Assembly: GCA_003648245.1 (NCBI GenBank)
Contig: QMOO01000009.1
Span: forward strand, 1 to 14,629
Reading direction: 5' to 3'
DNA from: Caldisericota bacterium
Lineage (GTDB): Bacteria; Caldisericota; Caldisericia; B22-G15
DNA length: 14,629 bases
The position numbers were made by a program, and so were the translations under genes. A model generated the notes under the pieces. That model was given only the letters and a program-made list of their open reading frames with translations. It made no database searches and had not been told where the DNA came from. Shown here piece after piece: positions 8,440 through 14,629 of the stretch. Within the stretch, counting starts at the first letter, position 1; each line of letters begins with the position of its first letter.

Positions 8440-10827
8440 TCAAACCTCTTTTTTCTTTACCGGGACCATAAAGAAGTCGTCCACCTCTTTCTTACCGTGT
8501 AGAAGAGCAAGAGCAATCTTTTCTGCAGTGATTGGCATTGCTTTTACCCTTACTCCAACGGCATCTTCAACTGCATTGGCTATTGCTGGAGCAATTGGTA
8601 TCATAACATGCTCTGCCATACCTCTTGCACCAAATGGTCCATCGTGCTGAGGAACCTCTACAAATATTGGTATAAATTCATCTGGTATGTCAAGAGCTGT
8701 TGGTATCTTGTAATCTGTGAAGTTTGGATTGAGAAGTTTCCCATTCTCATCAAATCTCATATCTTCATAGAGAGCTGTTGCAATACCCTGAACAGCACCA
8801 CCTATAAGTTGCTGTTTTAAAATTTCAGGATTAAGAGCCTTTCCAACATCTATCGCCTCTGCAAGTTTAAGAATATGAACTCTTCCAGTCTCTTTATCAA
8901 CTTCAAGGACAACTCCGCCTGCTCCTACTGTGTAATGAACATTTGGATGTCCACCCTGACTTGTCTCTGGATCCTGAAGTGCTGATGCAAATTCAACCAT
9001 GATTGATCCACTTGCAACAATTGCTTCACCTCTGTATGTTCCATCTTCCATCATAATTCCATTAATCACAAAATCTTTAAGCGGAAGTTCAAAGTCTGGG
9101 TCTGTTGTGCATTTAACTTTCTCATCCTCAAGATAAAGGTGATCCTTTTCGTAGTAGAAGGCTCTATGAACAACATCAAATATCTTTTCTCTTGCCTCAA
9201 GAGCAGCTCTCTTTACGGCATTTCCAAGGAGCCATGTAGAGTGAGAGGCAACAGTCTGCCAGTGGTATGGGTTTCTATCTGTATCCGGAAGCTCCACTCT
9301 AATCTTTTCTGGTGGTATAGATAGAATTTCAGCTGCAATCTGGGCCATAACTGTGTACATTCCCTGTCCTATTTCCATTCCAGAAAGAAGTATATTGACA
9401 CTCCCGTCTTCACTGAATTTCAAGAATGCACTGGTGGTCACATTTGGAGGCATTGCAGGTGCCTTCCATATAGCTGCTATTCCTTTTCCTATAGCTTTCT
9501 TCGGATCTTTACTTTCTTCCTTCTCTTCAAGTTTTATTGCATCTGCAACTTTATCTATACACTCAATAAGACCATTTTCATTCATTGGAGCGCCATAGGC
9601 AAGCGGATCTCCTTTCTTTATTCCGTTTATTTTTCTAAATTCTCTTGGGCTCATTCCAAGGGCTTTTGCAATCCTTGTCATGTGGGATTCAACTGAGAAC
9701 ATCATTTCTGAGTATCCAAAACCTCTGTACGGACCTGCTGCTGGAAGATTTGTGTAAACACAAAGAGCATCTATCTTTACATTAGGAATATTGTATGGTC
9801 CTGTTGCAGATAAGGCAGATGCGTTAACAACATTTGCACCATACTCTACATATGGACCAGCATCCCAATAATTGGTAAGTTCAAAAGCTGTTATTCTTCC
9901 GTCCTTCTTTACACCAACCTTAAGTTTTGAGACAACCTGCTGCCTCATATAGGTGTTGTAGAATTCCTGATCTCTCCTCCACCTTACCTTCACAGGGTGT
10001 CCCTTTACAGCTGTTGCTAAAGCTGCAGCAATTATCTCCATGGTTACTCCAGCTTTTCCTCCAAATCCTCCACCAACATATGGAACAATTTCTCTTATAT
10101 TCTGTTCTGTAAAACCAAGTGGTCTGAGTGCTTCAGCAATTAGGTGTCTCTGTGTATGAGGAGACTGAGAGGAAGCCCAGATGGTAAGTCTTCCATTGTA
10201 GTCAACAAAACCTACTGCAATATGTGTTTCCATACAGCAGTGTGCATATCTTGGAACTCTGTATGTATCTTCAAGTATAAAATCTGCTTCAGCAAAACCT
10301 TTCTCAACATCACCTTTTCTTACCTTTCTCCAGTGTGCAATATTCGTCCCACCATGGGGGTAATACCACGGAACATGGGGATAGGAACCTAATTCCGGAT
10401 GTAATATTGGTGCACCTTCTTTTACTGCTTCAAATGGATCAAAAACTGCTGGGAGAGGTTCGTACTCAACTTTTACAAGTTTTGCAGCCTTTTTTGCAGC
10501 TTTTGGATCTCTTGCAATCACTGCTGCAACCTGTTCTCCTACAAATCTTACCCTATCTTGAGCAAAGATGTATCTATCTTTCATATAAAGACCAAACTTG
10601 TAGGGGAAATCCTTTCCAGTCACTACCTTTACGACTCCCGGAACTTTTTCTGCCTCAGATGTATCAATAGAGACAATTTTTGCATGGGCATATGGGCTTT
10701 CAACTATCTCTGCATAGAGAAGGTTTGGACCAAAGTTTATATCATCAACATACTTTGCTGCTCCAGTTACCTTATCTTTTTCATCTATTCTATTAATTGG
10801 TTTCCCAATGAATTTGTATTCACTCAT
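8440..10827 (-). CDS. Molybdopterin-binding subunit of a xanthine-dehydrogenase-family hydroxylase
   Basis: This 795-residue protein is the catalytic subunit of a three-subunit molybdenum hydroxylase, which uses water to hydroxylate an N-heterocycle or aldehyde carbon and passes electrons to the 2Fe-2S and FAD subunits. The N-terminal domain opens with IGKPINRIDEKDKVTGAAKYVDDI. Mo-cofactor contacts include QSPHTQR (221-227), GGGFGGKAG (252-260), PYRGFGYSE (366-374) and EIGQGMYT. The catalytic glutamate is Glu739 in GARGMAEHVMIPIAPAIANA, aligned with the family GVGEPP loop, so the flanking residues are unusual. The loop at PYRGFG lacks the cysteine of form I CO dehydrogenase (AYRCSFR), so it is not that enzyme. 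The Arg in PYRGFG corresponds to the substrate-binding Arg of xanthine dehydrogenases. The actual substrate cannot be read from sequence; context suggests a purine or related heterocycle. ATG 10827 follows AAGGAGG. Confidence 0.88.
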   Translation of the reverse strand: MSEYKFIGKPINRIDEKDKVTGAAKYVDDINFGPNLLYAEIVESPYAHAKIVSIDTSEAEKVPGVVKVVTGKDFPYKFGLYMKDRYIFAQDRVRFVGEQVAAVIARDPKAAKKAAKLVKVEYEPLPAVFDPFEAVKEGAPILHPELGSYPHVPWYYPHGGTNIAHWRKVRKGDVEKGFAEADFILEDTYRVPRYAHCCMETHIAVGFVDYNGRLTIWASSQSPHTQRHLIAEALRPLGFTEQNIREIVPYVGGGFGGKAGVTMEIIAAALATAVKGHPVKVRWRRDQEFYNTYMRQQVVSKLKVGVKKDGRITAFELTNYWDAGPYVEYGANVVNASALSATGPYNIPNVKIDALCVYTNLPAAGPYRGFGYSEMMFSVESHMTRIAKALGMSPREFRKINGIKKGDPLAYGAPMNENGLIECIDKVADAIKLEEKEESKDPKKAIGKGIAAIWKAPAMPPNVTTSAFLKFSEDGSVNILLSGMEIGQGMYTVMAQIAAEILSIPPEKIRVELPDTDRNPYHWQTVASHSTWLLGNAVKRAALEAREKIFDVVHRAFYYEKDHLYLEDEKVKCTTDPDFELPLKDFVINGIMMEDGTYRGEAIVASGSIMVEFASALQDPETSQGGHPNVHYTVGAGGVVLEVDKETGRVHILKLAEAIDVGKALNPEILKQQLIGGAVQGIATALYEDMRFDENGKLLNPNFTDYKIPTALDIPDEFIPIFVEVPQHDGPFGARGMAEHVMIPIAPAIANAVEDAVGVRVKAMPITAEKIALALLHGKKEVDDFFMVPVKKKEV

Positions 10828-10838
10828 CTTGCTCCTCC

Positions 10839-11303
10839 TTAATATTTCTTTGAGGCATCAAGTATTGCCTCAATTATAGAAACATACCCGGTGCAACGGC
10901 AAAGGTTTCCACTTATAGCTTCTTTTACCTCTTCTTCTGTTGGGTGAGGATTTTTCTGGAGTAGCTCTGTAGCACTCATTATCATTCCAGGGGCACAGAA
11001 TCCACACTGGAACGAACTATGCTCAATAAAGGATTCCTGAAGAGGAGTAAGTTTATCCTTTGAAAGACCTTCAAGGGTAGTTATTTCATGACCATCCACC
11101 TCTATAGCAAGGATAAGACAGCTTCTAACGCTCTTTCCGTCAAGAAGAACTGTACATGTTCCACAGTCTCCTCTTCCGCAGCCATACTTTGGAGCAGTAA
11201 TTCCAAGTTTTGTTCTTAAAACTTCAAGAAGGATATCGTTAGGTTCAACCTCAATGGTTCTCTTTTCTCCATTTAAGGTGAAAGTTATGGTTTTCTTTTC
11301 CAT
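10839..11303 (-). CDS. 2Fe-2S subunit of the xanthine-dehydrogenase-family hydroxylase
   Basis: I start this 154-residue protein at ATG 11303 (MEKKTITFTLNGEK), because AGGAGG at 11315-11310 precedes it and an upstream ATG at 11351 would place 38 bases inside the FAD subunit gene. The first domain is plant-ferredoxin-like with Cys42, Cys47, Cys50 and Cys62 (YGCGRGDCGTC and SC). The second four-helix domain binds the other 2Fe-2S cluster with Cys100, Cys103, Cys135 and Cys137 (FQCGFCAPGM, GNLCRCTGY). All eight ligands are present. It carries electrons from the molybdenum site to FAD. It sits 11 bases upstream of the catalytic subunit and 10 bases downstream of the FAD subunit. Confidence 0.93.
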   Translation of the reverse strand: MEKKTITFTLNGEKRTIEVEPNDILLEVLRTKLGITAPKYGCGRGDCGTCTVLLDGKSVRSCLILAIEVDGHEITTLEGLSKDKLTPLQESFIEHSSFQCGFCAPGMIMSATELLQKNPHPTEEEVKEAISGNLCRCTGYVSIIEAILDASKKY

Positions 11304-11313
11304 TTTTATCCTC

Positions 11314-12204
11314 CTATATGAGCCTTGTCCCGTAATCGGGACCCTTTCCATTCAGTCTTCCAACTGCTGCTTTAAGTGCTCTATCAAGCATTACCTTTGC
11401 CATGTGCATTCTATATTCTTTTGTTGCTCTTATATCTGTAATAGGTGAGATCTCCTCTTCTACAAGTTTTTTAGCCTCTTCAATTAAGGAATCGGAAAGT
11501 TCTTTGCCATTGAGAAGAGATTCAATTTTCTTTGCTCTTGTTGGTTTTGGTCCCACAGCACAGAAGGCAACTCTGTACTCATTTCCAGATAACGCAAGAA
11601 CACCTACTCCAACTTGTGCAAGATCTTCTCCATTGTATCTTCCAAGTTTCACATAGCATCCTGCATGCTTTTTCTGTGGAAGAGGTATCTCAATGTATTC
11701 TACAAGTTCTCCCTCTTTAAGTGCTGTCTTTCTCGGTCCAAGGAACCACTCTTCAATTGGAATTCTTCTTTCTCCATCCTTACCCTTTACCACAACAGTT
11801 GCTTCATACAGAAGAAGTGCAGGTCCAGAATCAAGGGATGGAACTGCTGAACATATGTTTCCAGCCATTGTTGCTCTGTTTCTTATACCCATAGATGCAA
11901 CTGTTTTTGCACTTTCCCATAGAAGAGGAAATTTCTCTTTTACAGTTTCATTATCAATAAGCTCGTTAAAGGTGACAAGGGAACCAACTATCAACTTGTT
12001 ATCTTTGAACTCCAGTGTTTTTAGCTCTTCAAGACCTTTAATATCAATTACTGCGTCCGGGGTTTCAAATCCATCCTTGATTCTTACAACAAGATCAGTT
12101 CCACCAGAAAGAACTCTCGCTTTAGCTCCATACTCGTTTAAAAGCTCAATGGCTTCATCAATTGATGAAGGTTTAAAATAGTTAAATTCATGAACTATAG
12201 CCAT
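11314..12204 (-). CDS. FAD-binding subunit of the xanthine-dehydrogenase-family hydroxylase
   Basis: A 296-residue protein with the PCMH-type FAD-binding fold: the pyrophosphate loop LSGGTDLVV (32-40), then MGIRNRATMAGNICSAVPSLDSGPALLLY (105-133), where the family has Ile-Arg-Asn-x-Ala-Thr-x-Gly-Gly-Asn; here Ala replaces the first of the two glycines. The C-terminal half is the CO-dehydrogenase flavoprotein C domain (RYNGEDLAQVGVGVLA and CAVGPKPTRA). It takes electrons from the 2Fe-2S subunit and gives them to NAD+ or another acceptor; the acceptor is not indicated. The gene starts after GGAGG (12215-12211), 14 bases after the cyclase stop. Its stop codon TAG is itself part of the AGGAGG site for the next gene. 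Confidence 0.9.
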   Translation of the reverse strand: MAIVHEFNYFKPSSIDEAIELLNEYGAKARVLSGGTDLVVRIKDGFETPDAVIDIKGLEELKTLEFKDNKLIVGSLVTFNELIDNETVKEKFPLLWESAKTVASMGIRNRATMAGNICSAVPSLDSGPALLLYEATVVVKGKDGERRIPIEEWFLGPRKTALKEGELVEYIEIPLPQKKHAGCYVKLGRYNGEDLAQVGVGVLALSGNEYRVAFCAVGPKPTRAKKIESLLNGKELSDSLIEEAKKLVEEEISPITDIRATKEYRMHMAKVMLDRALKAAVGRLNGKGPDYGTRLI

Positions 12205-12218
12205 ATCATACCTCCAGA

Positions 12219-13037
12219 TTATTCAGGTGGTTCAAGGGCAACAACCCTCATCATAGAGGATTCAAATTCTATTGCCCTCAATGGAAAAGCACCAATCCAC
12301 ACTCTTTTGTTTTTAACCTTATCAATATCTCCACCAAGATTTTCAGCATGAACGAGACCTTTAGGGAATAATTTAAGGTGCATCACCTGATAATATTCCT
12401 CAGGAGGGAACATTTCATCCCAGCTCTTTCCATATTTTTCCTTAAGCTTCTTTTCCGCCTCCTGAAATGCCTTTGGATGCCATTGTCTGATTATTGTATT
12501 CATTGGATGGTCAGCGCTTCCGCAATCTACGCCAATCCACTTAAACTTCATTTCCAGTGCCCATTTGTGAAATTCAGGATCAGGTCCTGGGTGCTTTACA
12601 AAGTATCTCACTTCATCAGATTCTGGCTGGTCCCATGCATACCTGTGATAGCCTGTGTTGATAATCAGAATATCACCCTTTCTAATATCTGCCTTTTTCA
12701 TGAGCATTTCTGGGGAATAGAGATCGTAATCACCAACTTCATCGGAGATATCTACAACAACACCAGGTCCGATCCATTCTTCTATTGGAACTTCACCTAT
12801 GGATCTCCCGCTTGCATGAAAATGAATTTCTCCATCCATATGGGTTCCCACATGATGACTTGTTGTTATTACCTGACCGTTAGCTCCCTGCCCCATGTGT
12901 GCTCCAGCAATCCTCTTAAAATACTGAACACTTAAGGGAATATAACTTGGCCATGGAGGAGTGTGTACACTCAAAGGCTGTGTCAGGTCGTAGACCTTAA
13001 CTTTACCCATAAACTCTAAAAATTCATCGATGTTCAT
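12219..13037 (-). CDS. Cyclase-family metal-dependent hydrolase (PF04199)
   Basis: This 272-residue protein belongs to the cyclase family that includes bacterial kynurenine formamidase and isatin hydrolase, which cleave amide or formamide bonds, often opening a ring. The metal motif HVGTHMD (His62, His66, Asp68) is followed by IHFHA. GDILIINTGY (121-130) is the conserved 'GDxvlixTG' strand; HPGPDP (149-154) and IGVDCGSADHP (168-178) follow, and HAENLGG (230-236) is the terminal Glu-Asn-Leu motif. No signal peptide is seen. Its place between FdrA and the molybdenum hydroxylase suggests that it opens a hydroxylated nitrogen heterocycle or hydrolyses a ureide, but the substrate is unproven. The start follows AAAGGAGG, 11 bases after the small FdrA-domain gene. 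Confidence 0.85.
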   Translation of the reverse strand: MNIDEFLEFMGKVKVYDLTQPLSVHTPPWPSYIPLSVQYFKRIAGAHMGQGANGQVITTSHHVGTHMDGEIHFHASGRSIGEVPIEEWIGPGVVVDISDEVGDYDLYSPEMLMKKADIRKGDILIINTGYHRYAWDQPESDEVRYFVKHPGPDPEFHKWALEMKFKWIGVDCGSADHPMNTIIRQWHPKAFQEAEKKLKEKYGKSWDEMFPPEEYYQVMHLKLFPKGLVHAENLGGDIDKVKNKRVWIGAFPLRAIEFESSMMRVVALEPPE

Positions 13038-13048
13038 CTTAACCTCCT

Positions 13049-13222
13049 TTACTTACCCAATAGTTTCTTTAGAGCTTCCATTACTTCTTCATCTCCACCT
13101 GCAGGTGGTCTCCAATCCACCTGAATAACCTTAACTCCTGCGTCTTCAAGGCTTTCCTTGAAAGAGAGAAGGCCAATATTTATAACTTTAAGTTCTTTAC
13201 CAAAGAGATCTTTTATAGCCAT
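13049..13222 (-). CDS. Small FdrA C-terminal-domain protein (57 residues)
   Basis: This short gene starts at ATG 13222-13220, sharing one base with the fdrA stop (TAATG), and ends at TAA 13051-13049, just before the AGGAGG of the cyclase gene. Its 57 residues are MAIKDLFGKELK, then VINIGLLSF (13-21), a helix (KESLEDAGVK) and VIQVDWRPPAGGDEE (32-46), then an amphipathic end. E. coli FdrA, as I recall it, ends with a very similar element (VINIGLRSF followed by QWSPVAGG), so this is the FdrA C-terminal domain encoded as its own polypeptide. It keeps the whole motif and has normal spacing, so it looks functional rather than a remnant. It probably completes the FdrA enzyme. No separate catalytic residue is evident. 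Confidence 0.78.
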   Translation of the reverse strand: MAIKDLFGKELKVINIGLLSFKESLEDAGVKVIQVDWRPPAGGDEEVMEALKKLLGK

Positions 13223-14628
13223 TACTTGTCACCTCCCAGCTTCTTTACAATATATGCAGATAGTTTACTTGCTGCAGCATTTGATGGCATAACTATTGCT
13301 CCAGCTTCTTTAAGTTCCTTTTCCACTTTCTCTTTGTTCTGTGGGTCTTTCTTTGTTCCTGTTATGGAGCATATAATAGATAGATCTCTCCCTTCTTTCT
13401 TTGCTATCTCCTTTGCTTCCTTTATCACCGGTGCAAGTTCCTCTCCTGGTTTCATGTTTGATCCATACCCAAGTACTACATCAAGTAGAATTATGGCTAC
13501 TTCTGGATCCTTTGCTTCTTCAAGGATCTTTTTGTTTCTTAAGGTATAGTCAATCATTGGATGTGGTCTTCCAACTGTAAATTCATCCTCTCCTAAATCA
13601 ATAACAGTATTCTTGTAACTCTTCCATGAGTCTTTAAGCTTGAATTCATCCTTTAAAGGAGCATTACCATAGACATAACCAATCATATCCTTGAATAGAA
13701 GCTGAGCCTCATCACAAAGGGTTCCTCCTGTGTACAAACCTCTGACATACTTCTGGCCGTCCTTCTTCTTTGAAGCTTCCTCATCAGCAAGTTTCTTAAT
13801 TTCCTCTTCTCTTTCTTCAAGAAGCTTCTTAAATTCATCCATGCTTTTCCCTTTAGAGAGAGAAGCTGCGATGAGTCCTGCCTCCTCAAGGGTGCTGGCC
13901 GGGATAGCTCCAGCATTTTTGACCACTTCTGGATCTCCACCAATAAATATTCCAACAACAGGTTTTTTAATCTCGTCTTTTATAAGCTCTGCAATTTTCT
14001 TCAGCACATCTTCGTGTGGGGGTTTTGAAACAAGAGCAATGATTTTTGTGTTTTCGTCTTCGTTGAGAGCTTTCATTCCCTCAAGAAACATTATCCCACC
14101 AACATCCTTTTTGACATCTCTTCCACCTGTACCTATAGCCTGAGATATTCCTGCTCCCTCATTTGTAATTACACAACTTACCTCCTGAAGTCCTGTTCCC
14201 GATGCTGCTACAATTCCTATATCTCCACGATTTACAACATTTGAAAAGGCAAGTGGGGCTCCATTTATTATTGCAGTACCACAGTCTGGTCCCATTACAA
14301 GAAGGCCTTTATCCCTTGCGTACTTTTTGAGCTCAATTTCTTTTTCAAGGGGAACATTATCCGAGAAGAGCATAACATGAAGACCTTTTTCAAGTGCTTT
14401 CATTGCCTCATCACCAGCATATTTTCCTGCCACGGAGATAAGCACAAGATTCGCATCTGGCATGATTTCGATAGCACCTTCAAGGCTTTTAGGAAGGTAG
14501 TCTCCCGCCTCTTCAAATTTTGTTCTGCTTTCCTGAAGGTCTTTTTCTGCCTTTTCAAGAGCTTCCTCTGCGAGTTTATCATCCTTTGCCTTTACTGCAA
14601 TAATGAGATCGGAATCCTTTGCCTCCTT
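13222..14628 (-). CDS. fdrA: FdrA/AllF-like subunit, 5' end beyond the window
   Basis: An open frame with 469 codons continues past the right edge with no stop; 468 residues precede the TAA. FdrA is a succinyl-CoA-synthetase-like protein; in E. coli, FdrA (AllF) with AllG and AllH forms oxamate carbamoyltransferase, which makes carbamoyl phosphate from oxalurate in allantoin breakdown. Matching stretches include MPDANLVLISVAGKYA, LLVMGPDCGTA, ASGTGLQE, VSKPPHEDV, GLYTGGTLC and the IDLGEDEFTVGRPHPMID loop. The methionine of MPDANL aligns with an internal Leu of E. coli FdrA, so it is not the start. Compared with the 555-residue E. coli protein about 60 residues are missing upstream, and the C-terminal domain is absent because it is encoded by the next gene. 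It stops at KKLGGDK. The precise substrate is inferred from homology, not shown. Confidence 0.85.
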   Translation of the reverse strand, partial: KEAKDSDLIIAVKAKDDKLAEEALEKAEKDLQESRTKFEEAGDYLPKSLEGAIEIMPDANLVLISVAGKYAGDEAMKALEKGLHVMLFSDNVPLEKEIELKKYARDKGLLVMGPDCGTAIINGAPLAFSNVVNRGDIGIVAASGTGLQEVSCVITNEGAGISQAIGTGGRDVKKDVGGIMFLEGMKALNEDENTKIIALVSKPPHEDVLKKIAELIKDEIKKPVVGIFIGGDPEVVKNAGAIPASTLEEAGLIAASLSKGKSMDEFKKLLEEREEEIKKLADEEASKKKDGQKYVRGLYTGGTLCDEAQLLFKDMIGYVYGNAPLKDEFKLKDSWKSYKNTVIDLGEDEFTVGRPHPMIDYTLRNKKILEEAKDPEVAIILLDVVLGYGSNMKPGEELAPVIKEAKEIAKKEGRDLSIICSITGTKKDPQNKEKVEKELKEAGAIVMPSNAAASKLSAYIVKKLGGDK

Positions 14629-14629
14629 A

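Noticed and set aside
8440..10827. Form I carbon monoxide dehydrogenase large subunit (CoxL)
   Set aside because: The active-site loop reads PYRGFG, without the AYRCSFR cysteine required for the Cu-S-Mo centre.
14400..14582. Minus-strand frame of 60 codons near the right edge, and the one at 13683-13958
   Set aside because: Both are out-of-frame reads of fdrA; the fdrA frame continues open to the window edge with matching family sequence.

Overview
The window is an AT-rich (roughly 35-40% GC by eye) bacterial chromosome segment in which every supportable gene is on the minus strand, so transcription runs from the right edge to the left. Short spacers, stop/start overlaps, strong AGGAGG ribosome binding sites, AGA-rich arginine usage, Lys/Glu/Ile-rich proteins and a set of strictly anaerobic redox enzymes suggest an anaerobic, probably thermophilic bacterium (Caldisericota, Thermotogota or a related low-GC anaerobe are possibilities; this is a guess, and no marker gene is present). 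No RNA gene, CRISPR array, insertion sequence or origin was seen, and no stretch over 300 bases lacks a gene.

Region A (14629 down to 8440) is a catabolic operon whose promoter lies off the right edge. In transcription order it holds the 3' part of an FdrA/AllF-like gene, a previously unlisted 57-codon gene that matches the C-terminal domain of enterobacterial FdrA as a separate protein, a PF04199 cyclase-family metal hydrolase, and the FAD, 2Fe-2S and molybdopterin subunits of a xanthine-dehydrogenase-type hydroxylase. It ends at a strong intrinsic terminator (8389-8415). Together these look like hydroxylation and ring opening of a nitrogen heterocycle (purine or hydantoin type), with a carbamoyl group finally recovered by FdrA.

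Region B (8349 down to 5670) is a sulfur-trafficking operon: an ArsR-family repressor with a Cys-x-Cys motif, TusA, a YeeE/TsuA-type thiosulfate permease, and DsrE/TusD-, TusC- and TusB-like proteins. A consensus promoter (TTGACA-16-TATACT) lies only about ten bases before the ArsR ATG, and an imperfect 22-bp palindrome covers its -10 box, which suggests autoregulation and a nearly leaderless mRNA. A 14-bp hairpin that includes the end of tusB closes the operon.

Region C (5614 down to 1, continuing off the left edge) is a redox and cofactor operon: a thioredoxin-fold protein lacking the first active-site cysteine, a Cys-rich DUF5714 protein, a lipoate-protein ligase, the two subunits of an NfnAB-type electron-bifurcating transhydrogenase, an AmrS-type radical SAM enzyme, and the beginning of an ApbE flavin transferase made as a lipoprotein. 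Most of these genes overlap by 11 to 31 bases.

The least ordinary points are the split FdrA next to a cyclase and a molybdenum hydroxylase with no DUF1116 partner between them, the thiol-motif ArsR switch over a thiosulfate uptake and sulfur relay operon, and the thioredoxin-like/DUF5714/lipoate ligase trio.
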